Assembly (NCBI GenBank): GCA_009731375.1
Contig: BJOX01000106.1
Coordinates: forward strand, 542,977-606,976
Direction: 5' to 3'
DNA: 64,000 nucleotides
Source: Paulinella micropora
Taxonomy: Eukaryota > Cercozoa > Imbricatea > Euglyphida
This document shows, in pieces, positions 40,824 to 52,451 of the stretch (position 1 is the first letter of the stretch; each line of letters starts with the position of its first letter). The notes below the pieces were generated by a model that worked only from the letters and a program-made list of their open reading frames with translations, had not been told where the DNA came from and did not search any database. Both the position numbers and the translations under genes were made by a program.

Positions 40824-43800
40824 ATGGCGCGGATAGGCTCTAAAACGAGATCATCCATCGCTATAAAACTCGACATGTCTGACGAAGCAGACGGTAACGA
40901 CACGCCCGCCACAGGCGGCGGTTTTACCACTCCCGCAAGGGGAGGAGGAAGAGCATAGGAGGAACCTGTCCCTCGCTCCCCATGGAAAGGGCCCGACAAT
41001 GGGTTGGTAATTCCGGCTCGTGCAATTCAAACGAAGGTGGTGCTGGACCGATACCGAGGCCCAGCCGAGGGATGGCCAGGCAACCCTCAAGATGACGAGG
41101 AACATGGGACAAACCCAAACGACAACTCGATGCATCTTTTCCCGAATAATATGTACGAGGAGGCAACTTGGTACAGGTGTATGTTCAAGGAACCCTCGAT
41201 ACAAGGGGCTATTGGACTAATGCATTTGTTCAATCCGAGCCTTACTGCAAATGGTACCGCTACCATACATCATGTCATGGACCTCGACAGGGTTCTAGCA
41301 ACCGTGCGTGACTCCTTATTAGACGAAGCGTGGCAGATAAACCACCAAAGGTACCCAGCGCTGCTGAATACCTTATTCGTCGAGGAAAAGGATCTGCAAC
41401 CCTCTCTAACTTTTCCTTTCACACAGGACCCAGATAAAGAACTAGCTACAGACACAAAGTGGCCCAACTCGGCAGGGTTGCTGGTGTTTATCTCGGAGAT
41501 ACAAGCTTGGAATATAGTTTCAGCACGAAACCTGAGTGCTGCGGTTGCAATTTGGAATCTCACCCTCACAGAGCACAAGAGCTGGAAGAAACAGCTTCTC
41601 CCGTCTGAGGACGATTCATCAGCAGCTGCCCAAGCCCGGGACACCCTTAACGAGCTGCTTGATACAATCGAACAGCATCAGTGGACCTGCCCGGTGAGTA
41701 GGATGGCAACGAAGTTCAAATACTTCAAGGCCACCATGGTGTTTGAGAAGGCTATTAGAGGTGGCAAGGCGGTGGAAAAGAAAATCGCTCCCCACCCGGC
41801 GGTTAAGCTCTACTGGTGCAACTTCCTCGCTATGTGCGAGTTAGTGGCACAGACCATCTGTGACATCCTCCAAATTCGCTTAGCGAACGAGGTTCATGTC
41901 ACATATGGCAATGATGGCAGAGCAACCGTCGTCCCAGAGAACGACATTCGTCTTCTTTCACAAGACGGTAGTTGTCCCGCCCCAGGGAAACCAGGGGGGT
42001 GGCGGACACAACCGACCTTCAAACACCACGGAAGAACAAAGGAAAGCGAACGACAAATTGGTCGAACGAGCTCTGACTCGGCTCGACAAGGCCACAACTA
42101 AATTTGACTATGCATATGGCAAGTATAACCCGCAAGTCAATATTGATTATGGCGAAGGTATCTTGCTTTTGTTGGGCTATACGTGTCTAGACAGCACGAT
42201 TGGACAGTTCAGTCTAACCGCTGCTGACACTAAACATATATTAGCAAACAAAGCCAGTCCTTGGGCATCCAAAGACTTGTTAACGCACAAGTGGCCACAA
42301 TGGGATGAGGAAGCGGGCCGATTGATTCAAGGGGGACAATTGAAGCCTCCCGGGCGACCTCATTACCTGCTCGAACAATTTGTAAAGGGGGCCAACTGGG
42401 GTTTCATGTGCGACCCTGTTATCGTCGCCGACCTGGTGTCGGCAATGGCACAACGTATGTGGGAAGCCGATGTGCCACACAACGAAATCGTGGAACTCCC
42501 ACAAAAGTTGATCACGCCCCTTGTTCATGCTGATTTGGCGATGTTACTAGTGGCAGTCCTTAAGGGCATCGCTAGAGCAACGACCACCAAAGGCCGAACA
42601 ACGGGGCAAAGATACATTCGCAACGTCTTGTCACAGGCACAGGATGCCGATGACCGCGCATTCTCGCTTCAGAGTTTTCGCGTTGACCGATTGGTCGAAG
42701 TATCCGCGTGGGATGCAACTTTTGTGAAGAAGATCTTCGGCTCTAAATCGGACAAGGACGAACGTATACGGCGGGCAAACATCTTGCTGCAGGCCATGCA
42801 GGCTGTAGGATTGTCGCTGCCTGATCATCAGGCCAAGGCAAACGAACCACAGTTCGACATACTGTCCTTCGTCACATCCACCTCATGGGGAGACCACTCT
42901 TATACGGGGTCCAGCTCCTATCAGAGATCCCCCTCGAGTTCACCTAACCCATACTGGTCATCGTCGTCGAGCTCATCGAGCTCCTCGAACCCGTATTGGG
43001 GCCAGGGGTCACGACATTCTCCAAACCCATACGCATCTACATCCTCTCCAGCGGGGGGTAGCCCTAACCCATATGCCCAACAATCCACTTCGGGATTTCA
43101 TTCTCCACCACCGGTGGGTTTGACATCGCCACCTCATACTTACCAAGCACCACAGTTTACCATGCCCATCTACTCACCACCGCCCTTACCACCCCCCATG
43201 TTACCTCCCACACTACCGCTGGTTAGCCAGACACAAGGGGCCCCGCCCCCACATCAGCCGGCGACAAAGAAAAAGAAAACACGTACAATCCCACGGCAAA
43301 CCAATCAACCTCTCAGCTCATTAGCCATCGACCCTGGTCCGGCTGGATGCCCGTACGGGGTACAGAGGTTAGACGACCTTGGCAACCCGCCAACGGTCAA
43401 GTCTAATACTTTGTGTCATTATTTTCACCACGCACTGGCTTTTAACTGCTTACCAGAACGTCGATTTTGGGTATGGCCCTGCCTCATGGGAAAGTCTGGT
43501 CAGCGATGGCACACATTCCCGCCCGGCACCCCACAGCACCCAATAGCGATGAGGCGGTATACACGCAGATACAAGGCGGGAGAGTCGAGGGTCAAGAGGC
43601 CGGAAGATGGCGATTGGGTGCCCTGCCCGAAACAGCAGGCACACATGAACTTGCCATTCCCGGACGTTGATGAACACGGACGGGTCTCTCTGATGCCAAA
43701 CGGGCACGTGGCGAGTTGGTGCGCCGCCTTCGATGCGGAAGCCGAAATGCTCAAGAGCCAATTCCCGGCGGCCGACAAGTTTGCGGCATACATGCCCGGT

Positions 43801-43998
43801 CAGGAGACACTCCTGAGCCAGATGGGTAAGCCCACAGCACGCAAACGCAACGCGTCACATGTGTTGTGCAGGCCAAGGCCAGCCAGCAGGACACAAGTCC
43901 TCCAAGAAGCGCAAATTCAAGTAATAGACAATCAACGGAAAGGACACACCCCGGGGCACGTAAGCGGGTGCGTTTTGCACACCCGTTGGAAACGATAG
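40824..43998 (+). pseudogene. gag-like ORF with in-frame TAG and a frameshift
   Basis: From the ATG at 40824 the frame reads MARIGSKTRSSIAIKLDMSD, meets TAG at 40956-40958, and stays open to 42101. Around 41985-42000, at a CCAGGGGGG run, it shifts to a second frame open to 43998. The protein would be ~1050 residues. The first half is helical (DEAWQINHQRYPALLNTLFV), the second has WGFMCDPVIVADLVSAMAQR and a long Ser/Pro/Tyr-rich linker (SSSSNPYWGQGSRHSPNPYA). A late Cys/His region (CHYFHHALAFNC) follows, but there is no clear CCHC knuckle. Gag identity is inferred from position and size. Confidence 0.55.
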
Positions 43999-44711
43999 CC
44001 ACCGCAGAGGGTGATGGACTAGTTGTCGGGACAGGCGCAGTAGTAACAGAAACACTAGTTAATAGGGTGATGGTAACGGAGGCCACACCAACGCCAGGTC
44101 AGGTGACACAAGCCGATATTGAGTCACCGACGGCTAGGGTTGCTGTGTCCCCACCCGCACCAGTAGTAGATAAGACAGTAAGAATGGAGGCTACACCAAC
44201 GCCAGGTTAGGTGACACAATTCAGTATCGAGTCACCGACGGCTAGGGTTGCTGTGCCCCCTTCTACACCGCAAGTAGATAGTATTGCGGGTCTCAGACCC
44301 CTCGATCACAGTCAATAGTACTGCTACGGCAGGGGTGAGCGAAGAGATAACAGAGGGGCACAACAGTAGTCGTGGCCGTACACCTTCACCTGAGGTGACG
44401 ACCATCCGCAACAATGTACCCTCACCTATCTCCACCCGAAGACGATGTCGCACAGGCGGCTAGTGAGGATGATGGTAAAATGGACGGGCTAAGTTGCCGT
44501 GTCCGCACAACGGACACCTGCGTAAGCAAGGCAGGTTCCATCCCAGGCGCCTCACTACAGAAAACAGCCCTTTTTGAGAACAAGGTGATTAACATTAAAG
44601 CCAGGGCAAAACAACAAATAGCACCTCAACTGTCTTTGCTCGGTCGTGGTGTTCGACTAGCCCCGGGAACGGTGGCCGGTTCCGATATTAATCACCCGAA
44701 TATACCGCATA

Positions 44712-46190
44712 TTGACCATGCATTCCCCCCACACACAGACAACATATATACTGCATCACCATTCACAGCACAGANNNNNNNNNNCAGAATCCTGTAGTGC
44801 TCCCGGGCCCACGGATGGTCCAAGCGTTGCTCCGGCGGTCATAAGCCAGATGGGACTAACACCCTTGGTGGACCCGGACAAGCTTGGCGATGCCCAACGT
44901 CGGAGGGCGCGCAGGTATGCTGAGATGGAACTGCAACAAGCCCTCATGTCGACAGCCGAACCCCAGGACCTCCCTGCAGCGGAGGCAAGGGACATGAGCT
45001 ACACCCGTCTATTTTGGCGGGAGCTCAACGCCCACCTGGACACCGGTAACGATAGCATGGCACAAATCACCTTCGCGGGAAAAAGATTTATAAATAAATT
45101 CGGAAAGTTATTCGATTTCACGCGCGAAGGGAAGCTCGGATATATCCGGGGTGCTAACGACGGAAGAAGTGCGATCATTGGTCGTATTCCGTTGACGGTG
45201 GAATTCCCGACTGGCATGACATACACAATACACGTCTTGGTGGTGCCAGATTTCCCGGGAACAATAGTGCTGGGTAAACCTGATCTGAAGTTGATGGAAG
45301 CTCAGCTTTTATTAGGGCAGGATGTTTTTAAGTATGGAAGGGGCCGACATGTGGCGGAATACCCCATACTTAACCCTAGTCCAGAACGTCCGGTAGATCA
45401 TCCGTATAGGGGGGGAGCGCAAATGACCTTGATCCCGCCCGCACCCCCCATACCGCATTATATACGGACACAGCAGCGTGTTACGCCCGCTGGCACAGCG
45501 TGGGTATACACGAATGTTTATGTCCCGGAGCTGACCGGCCCATGGGCGGGCTTCGAGGATTTAGCAGCTGAGCGCGAGGCCCAAATCTTGCTGCTGCGGA
45601 AGCAGGATGAATCATGGCACGGCTTTGACCAAACCTACCTATATGGGGGTGGGCAGAAACGGCCACATGAATTCATAAGGGTCAAATCGAGCTTGGTTTT
45701 CCATGCATGGAAACGCCTCACAGAGGACGATAATGTGATGGAAAAGTTAAAACTATGGTATAAGGGATCGGAGCCTATACAGCCCGAGAACCTGTCGAAG
45801 GTGCCGAAACTTCTGGCTGACAGGTTGGATCGGGGCGAAGACATCACCATTATACTCCCGATACACCCCACCGTGATGTGGTGGAGGGATGTATTGGATA
45901 GGGTGGTCGATGACCCGATACCGATATCTAGTCGACAGGCGAAACCACTTATGGCATTCCGATTAGGATCAAGGCAGGATGGTCTGGCATACAGAACCAA
46001 ACTACTGACCCGAAAGGTGGATGACATGCGGGAGATTGCCTTTCAGATCTTTCCGGGGTTCTTTGACAAGTCGGTAGCGAAGCAATACGCCGATATGTTA
46101 GTAGAACTTCAGGAATTTGCAACATGGGACAACCAGTCCACCACGCGATACCCAGGCAGGGACGCGAAGGATGAGGTTGAGGATCCGTAG
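44712..46190 (+). pseudogene. Retropepsin-type aspartic protease region of pol
   Basis: After a 10-N gap (44775-44784, with CAGA on both sides) the frame contains LNAHLDTGNDSMAQITFAGK, where LDTG is the catalytic Asp motif. IPLTVEFPTG and VVPDFPGTIVLGKPDLKLME follow, matching the later strands and the ILG-like motif of retroviral proteases. A further ~300 residues lead toward RT. The frame ends at TAG 46188-46190. The RT frame follows after a shift, so protease and RT were probably one polyprotein. Confidence 0.72.
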
Positions 46191-46246
46191 AGTACCCGGA
46201 TGACCAGAGAGACCAGAAACCTGTCGAAGAGATCATCGACGAAGTC

Positions 46247-48268
46247 GTGGCGCGACAGTCAGGGTCACCAGACTTTGTTCGGGATCTCAAGGCTCAGTTT
46301 CTGAAAAATAAGACACTTTTTGGACCCCTTGTAGCCGGCGGCGTGACGCACACTGCTGCTAAGATAGAGCGACAAGTGGGACAGACGATGCCTCGTCTCC
46401 GCGGATCGCGCCTCAGTTACAAGGAGGAGCAGATCTGCGAGGAAATGATCCAAGATATGTTGGCTAAACGGCTAATAGAACCGTCGTGGTCGGAGTACCG
46501 ATCACCGGTTCGGCTTGCGCCAAAGCCGGATGGCAAGCAACGATTTTGCATCAATTACACGAGGCTCAATAAGATCATCAAGAGCGTTGAGGCACCAATC
46601 CCCCGTATGCGGAATGGCCTCAACCGACTCCGGGATGCTAAGTTCTCTACAAAGCTAGACTTGAAGAATGGATGCTGGAACATCCCTTTGGATGTGGAGA
46701 GTCGGGCACTGACGGCCTTTGCCGTCGGCGGGAGACTGTACCAGTGGACAGTCCTCCCGATGGAATTGAAAACCGCCCCGGCTATCTTTCAAGATTGCAT
46801 GAATCAAGCTCTGTCCGACCCGAAGTACGGAGATCCGAAGTTCACCGAAACTTACGGACATACTAACCAGTATAGCTTTTGTTACATCGATGATATCGTT
46901 ATTTATTCAAAGACAGAAGCGGAGCACCTGGCTCACGTGTCGGACATATTGAGACGCCTAGAAGCCTTCGGCCTCAGGTTGAACCTAGAGAAGTGTTCGT
47001 TCGCTAAGGACCACATCGATTATCTAGGGTACAGAGTCAAGGATGGGGTAATAGTGTTGAAGCCGGAGAAGCGGGACGCTATCCGTTCCCTTCCACGCCC
47101 AAACACACGCACAGCGCTGCACTCCTTCCTCTGTATGGCACAGGTGTACTCGGAATTTATCCCGAACTTCCAGGACTTCGTCAAACCATTACGGGACTTC
47201 TGCCTTCACGGCGACCCGGATGGCGAGTGGCCGCCAAAGGCGGCGGAGGTATACACAAAGCTAAAGGAGGCGTTGACACGAGACCCCCTCACAGAGGGCG
47301 GATCGGTCTTGGTTCTCCCCGACTTTGAGAAGCGTTTTGTTGTAGCAACCGACGCGTCGAAATACGCGGTCGGGGCCGTCTTACAACAATACGACTCTGA
47401 CCACAAACAGTTGAGACCGATCATGTTCGTCAGCAAGAAGTTGACGCCCGAACAAGTCAACTACTGCACCAGACAACGCGAAGCGTTGGCGATAGTTTGG
47501 GCGTTCAGTCGGCTGAGGGAGTACTTGTGGGGTGCTCCGAACATATTGGTTCAAACAGATCACGCCAACCTTAGATGGCTCATGGACAGAGAACATACGG
47601 GACGACTGGCCCGATGGCAGTCGGAGCTGGCCTTGTATGATTTCACCATCGAGTACATTAAAGGTAAAGAAAATACGGTCCCAGATAGCCTATCACGGAT
47701 GCATAGGGTGAAAGGCTCCGTGGGCGATGGATTAGACCGCTTTGCATTAGAAACTCCCACGACCTGCCTAGTTGGATGGACAGCCGATGATGACTGGACG
47801 GCCACGCAGCATACAGCAGATTTCAAAGACACGTTGCCGGCGGGGATGGCATACATGGCCACCAACGCGCAAAGCTGGACACCGGGATATAGACCCGATT
47901 CTCAAGCTGAACTGTTGGAGCAGCTGCAATGCATACGTCGCGTGTGCTGCGCGCAACACGAAGCTGAGGACTGGCAAGACCTGCTGGAGGAGATCGACAC
48001 CCAGTCGGACATCCTCAGCGAGGGGGATATAAAGCCGGGTCAGACCCATGAACATGAACACTCCTTTAACGCATTTTTCGCGGATAAGACGCAGTCGTTC
48101 TGGATACCCAGCATGTTCATCCTGAACGGTCGGCGATTATCGCGGCTGCCGAGCAAACACACCGAACAAGGGGCCTATAAGTCTAGTCACCAGTGCTCTC
48201 CAGCTGGACGACATGAATATGACGGTGGCGAGCCCCGAGATGTTTGGTCAGTTGGCGAAGAGCTCTAA
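46247..48268 (+). CDS. Reverse transcriptase and RNase H
   Basis: RT palm motifs: EYRSPVRLAPKPDGKQRFCI, FSTKLDLKNGCWNIPLD (first Asp), LPMELKTAPAIFQDCMN, FCYIDDIVIYS (YIDD catalytic pair), LEKCSFAKDHIDYLGYRV. RNase H follows: FVVATDASKYAVGAVLQQYD, REALAIVWAFSRLREYLWG, VQTDHANLRWL, GKENTVPDSLSRM. The frame is uninterrupted for 673 codons, so this is the best preserved part of the element. Strongly Ty3/gypsy-like. Confidence 0.9.
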   Translation: MARQSGSPDFVRDLKAQFLKNKTLFGPLVAGGVTHTAAKIERQVGQTMPRLRGSRLSYKEEQICEEMIQDMLAKRLIEPSWSEYRSPVRLAPKPDGKQRFCINYTRLNKIIKSVEAPIPRMRNGLNRLRDAKFSTKLDLKNGCWNIPLDVESRALTAFAVGGRLYQWTVLPMELKTAPAIFQDCMNQALSDPKYGDPKFTETYGHTNQYSFCYIDDIVIYSKTEAEHLAHVSDILRRLEAFGLRLNLEKCSFAKDHIDYLGYRVKDGVIVLKPEKRDAIRSLPRPNTRTALHSFLCMAQVYSEFIPNFQDFVKPLRDFCLHGDPDGEWPPKAAEVYTKLKEALTRDPLTEGGSVLVLPDFEKRFVVATDASKYAVGAVLQQYDSDHKQLRPIMFVSKKLTPEQVNYCTRQREALAIVWAFSRLREYLWGAPNILVQTDHANLRWLMDREHTGRLARWQSELALYDFTIEYIKGKENTVPDSLSRMHRVKGSVGDGLDRFALETPTTCLVGWTADDDWTATQHTADFKDTLPAGMAYMATNAQSWTPGYRPDSQAELLEQLQCIRRVCCAQHEAEDWQDLLEEIDTQSDILSEGDIKPGQTHEHEHSFNAFFADKTQSFWIPSMFILNGRRLSRLPSKHTEQGAYKSSHQCSPAGRHEYDGGEPRDVWSVGEEL

Positions 48269-49653
48269 GGAATGGAGCCCCTTCATTGCTCACGCTATTG
48301 ACCCGATAGCAAATCCTGAGACGAGAGAAATAAGAGCCCATAAGAAAACGATGACCTGGCATGATAACCTCCTGTGGTATAAGGGGGCAGGCGGTAAGTG
48401 GGAAAAGACGCCTTTAAAGTGGACACTGTGGGTACCAACCCAGTTACGCAAGGCGATCCTTTTAGCTACTCACCGCTCTGCTCTCAACTCACACACAGGA
48501 AGGGACAAAATGTCATGGTTCATATCGCGAAGATTCTGGTGGCATGGTATGCAGAAGTCCATCGCCGACACAGTCGATGCATGTGAACACTGCAAGCAAA
48601 CCAAAACACCTCACAACAGCGCTCAGAAGGGCCTATATGGGGAATACAAGATGGTTGAGAACCTCTTCGAAACGCTACATGTTGACTAAGTAGGACCGCT
48701 ACCGCGATCGGAAACCCACAACTATCGGTACATCCTGACAGCCATAGACCGCTTTTCGAACTACGTGTTCTCGGTACCAGTAGTGGATAAGGATGCGGAA
48801 TCGACATGCAAGGCCGTGGTCGACCATGTCTTCCGATATACTGGGGTTCCGAAAAATGTGTACAGTGATCGGGGATCGGAGTTTACAAACGAACTCTCCG
48901 CTCGGCTGTCCACAGTGTGGGATTTAAGTGGAAATACGTAACGGCATATTCGCCGGAGAGCAACGGCAAGATTGAGAGAGTCCATAAACCGCTCAAGGCC
49001 GCGCTCCAGCAATATTGCCGCGACAATCAGCACATATGGCATAAGGCCTTACCGTCTTTTGTGTTTTCCATGAACAACACCGCATCGAGGGCATTGGGTG
49101 GAAAAGCCACAGGCGCTCCCCTAATCTCCTGGTATACGGACAGCACTTGCGAATTCCGGAAGAGATGGTGTTACCAAATCTCCCGGAAGGGGGTTTCTTA
49201 GAGCATGATGAGCTAATGGCCTGTCGCCTGCGAGTTATGGCAGAAGCCAGGCACTACGTCACAAAGGCACGGGAGGCCGAAGAGGCTCTCAAGCAAAACC
49301 AACAAACGCCGAACAGAGTCAAGTATGAGTCGGGGGAATACCACAAGGGGGACTTAGTTTTTCCTGTACGTACCCCAGGTACCAACTTGGTTAGCGTCAA
49401 GCTCTTCCCTATGTGACAAGGCCGTTACACTGTGGTAGAACAAGTAGATGCTTTGACATACCGGATACAGGGAAAGGGTAAGACGCTAGTAGTACATGTA
49501 CGGCGGTTGATGCGTTTTAATCCCATGCTGGATCGTAATGAAACGATGAGGGAAGCAGTACAGTGGCTAGAACACAGTTTACGGCCTCCGCCCAAGCGCC
49601 GAGACAAAACGGACGAGGCAAAAGAGAACCCGAACCAACCCTTCCGGCTGTAG
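48213..49653 (+). pseudogene. Integrase (HHCC, DDE, C-terminal GPY-like), three breaks
   Basis: HHCC finger: HRSALNSHTGRDKMSWF...CEHCKQ. The DDE core begins right at an in-frame TAA (48687-48689) after LHVD, then VGPLPRSE, ILTAIDRFSNYVF, VYSDRGSEFTNEL (second Asp). After a frameshift near 48915, AYSPESNGKIERVHKPLKAA supplies the Glu. Another shift near 49147 leads to the C-terminal domain: GDLVFPVRTPG, then (after a TGA at 49414-49416) GRYTVVEQVDALTYRIQG and VHVRRLMRF, a GPY/F-type module. The integrase would splice cDNA into host DNA. Not functional as assembled. Confidence 0.82.
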
Positions 49654-49834
49654 CCGAGGGGAGCGATCCGAGCAATGACGAAGCCAAGGAAGTCGCGGCC
49701 GAACAAGCTGATGCTTCCGAAGGGGACGTTATTGCACCGCAACCAACAACCACCTGCAATCGGAACATGAGGAAAATGTTGAACCGGTACCGAGACGCCC
49801 ACCGGCAGACTCGAAGCTGCGGTCGGACGACGAC

Positions 49835-50152
49835 GTGAAAACCATGCACTGGCATGTCGGAAAGATATACCTTCTCCGGTCGCCGGAAGCACATGTCGGG
49901 GACGACTGCTTAAACGATTTCTTCCTCACGAAAGTGAGGGAATGGGAACTGCAGACTCGGGTTACGCGCGCAAGCAAGGCAATCAAAGCCGAGCCGCCCG
50001 TACTGCAGTTCTATCGATCGCACCAGGACCTCGACGAGCCGGAATCACGGATCTTTTATCCGGTATTCCGCGACTCCAACGAAGTCGAGACGTTCTGGAA
50101 GGGCATCACAGACAAGTCAGAAGGCTACACGCCCTGGCAGATCCAGGCGTGA
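49835..50152 (+). CDS. Short ORF after integrase, 105 aa, unknown
   Basis: Reads LLRSPEAHVGDDCLNDFFLT and later FYRSHQDLDEPESRIFYPVF. It could be the last part of pol or a separate small domain. No family recognised. The region 50153-50667 after it holds no ORF I can support. Confidence 0.4.
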   Translation: MKTMHWHVGKIYLLRSPEAHVGDDCLNDFFLTKVREWELQTRVTRASKAIKAEPPVLQFYRSHQDLDEPESRIFYPVFRDSNEVETFWKGITDKSEGYTPWQIQA

Positions 50153-50667
50153 CCTCGGGTGGTGCTAGACTATCCATTCGATCTACAGCACGGTCGAATC
50201 CCCCTACGGGTGTGGGGTGAGATTATGGCCGAGGGCCTAGCGACCCATCTCATCGGAGCACCACCACCAGGCAAATACAAAAAGGCCAAATTGGGGCAGG
50301 CGAAGAAACGCAAACTAGCCTAGCCTAGCATTCCATGCGACACCTCACTAACATAGCTAATTCGGGTAGTATGCGAGATCCAAAGACCAACACTGAGTAA
50401 TAGCAGTGAGAAACTAGCCATAGGAAAGGGACACGGCTTTGGACTACATACATGTTAAAATACTACCTAAGTCCGTTCTTCTTAGAGATAGCGAAAGAGA
50501 GCATAACATGACATGATACACGGGAAAAGACCCTGCCTTACCCTCCGTGAGGTGCGACGGCCCCGAAGATATCTTGACGGGCTAGTAGTTGGTGTTCCAC
50601 CAGGGGTCGGAATAGCTTCGGGTTAGCTATGTTGACGCGCAGCAATGCCCGTTAATATGGTTGACAT

Positions 50668-52451
50668 TGCACATTATACCCACCTCCTCTCGAGTTGCAC
50701 ACCCGCCTCCCGCGGCAATGGCATGAGTGGTGTATGATAAGTTATTCTGCACAGAGTGTCTTAGATATTATGCTCGCTCTTGTCTGCTCTTTGTTTGGAT
50801 GGAAGGGGCTCTAAGGCACCCGACGGCCCTATGTATATAAATAAGCATATGTATACCACTAATAATTATAACACGTCCCTATATACCACCGCAAATCGCG
50901 CAGTACGGCGAGGGCGGAACACGCGGACAGCAAAGATGGCCGGGGCATGGGTGCACCCGCGCCGTCACACTGTTGACCAGCGTTTGGAAACGAGCAAAGA
51001 GTCGGACACCGACACGGGAACAACACACACATCGCACATTGCTCGTTGTGCTTGGGCTGATATACAGATACATATATGCATACGAACTTACGGACATATA
51101 CATGATATAGGCACCTAGCGGTGTATGTTTGGCACCGGACATCTGGTGGAGCAGTACCTGGGATTCCTCCTGGCGTGCGTAGCTTCGATCCTGGTGATAC
51201 TCATCGTACACCTAGGGTTACAGGCGATCGCGGGAGAGGGGCAACGGCTCCCTCCATCTGCGCGGAGTAGTCCGGCGGTAACGACCCCGGCAACTAGCCC
51301 GGTGGCGGACCGACGTCGCGAAGCGAAGCAACCGGACGGACCAGACCCATCTGAGGAAGACAACTTCAGGTGCGGGCACACACATAACTCACCAGAGGGG
51401 ACACCCCACATCACGATGACCACTCCGAGCAGTGGCGCAAACGACCTTGCGAACAAGGGCGCACAGGGAAGCGAAACCCTACAGCGCAACCTTGGCGGGC
51501 CTAATACACCGCTCACACCCGCTCGACACTCAGGTGGCACAACTCAGGCTAGTGNNNNNNNNNNTGCACATTATACCCACCTCCTCTCGAGTTGCACACC
51601 CGCCTCCCGCGGCAATGGCATGAGTGGTGTATGATAAGTTATTCTGCACAGAGTGTCTTAGATATTATGCTCGCTCTTGTCTGCTCTTTGTTTGGATGGA
51701 AGGGGCTCTAAGGCACCCGACGGCCCTATGTATATAAATAAGCATATGTATACCACTAATAATTATAACACGTCCCTATATACCACCGCAAATCGCGCAG
51801 TACGGCGAGGGCGGAACACGCGGACAGCAAAGATGGCCGGGGCATGGGTGCACCCGCGCCGTCACACTGTTGACCAGCGTTTGGAAACGAGCAAAGAGTC
51901 GGACACCGACACGGGAACAACACACACATCGCACATTGCTCGTTGTGCTTGGGCTGATATACAGATACATATATGCATACGAACTTACGGACATATACAT
52001 GATATAGGCACCTAGCGGTGTATGTTTGGCACCGGACATCTGGTGGAGCAGTACCTGGGATTCCTCCTGGCGTGCGTAGCTTCGATCCTGGTGATACTCA
52101 TCGTACACCTAGGGTTACAGGCGATCGCGGGCGAGGGGCAACGGCTCCCTCCATCTGCGCGGAGTAGTCCGGCGGTAACGACCCCGGCAACTAGCCCGGT
52201 GGCGGACCGACGTCGCGAAGCGAAGCAACCGGACGGACCAGACCCATCTGAGGAAGACAACTTCAGGTGCGGGCACACACATAACTCACCAGAGGGGACA
52301 CCCCACATCACGATGACCACTCCGAGCAGTGGCGCAAACGACCTTGCGAACAAGGGCGCACAGGGAAGCGAAACCCTACAGCGCAACCTTGGCGGGCCTA
52401 ATACACCGCTCACACCCGCTCGACACTCAGGTGGCACAACTCAGGCTAGTG
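50668..52451. repeat. 887-bp sequence present twice around a 10-N gap (likely assembly duplication)
   Basis: 50668-51554 and 51565-52451 are identical except for about one base (GGGAGAGG versus GGGCGAGG near 51231/52128). Only the 10 N separate them. This is the pattern of two overlapping contigs placed end to end. The true locus probably has one copy, and the single difference may be allelic. Confidence 0.85.

Noticed and set aside
50879-52437. Minus-strand frames of 110 and 141 aa present twice
   Set aside because: They repeat only because of the 887-bp duplication and are antisense to the anchor-protein ORF.
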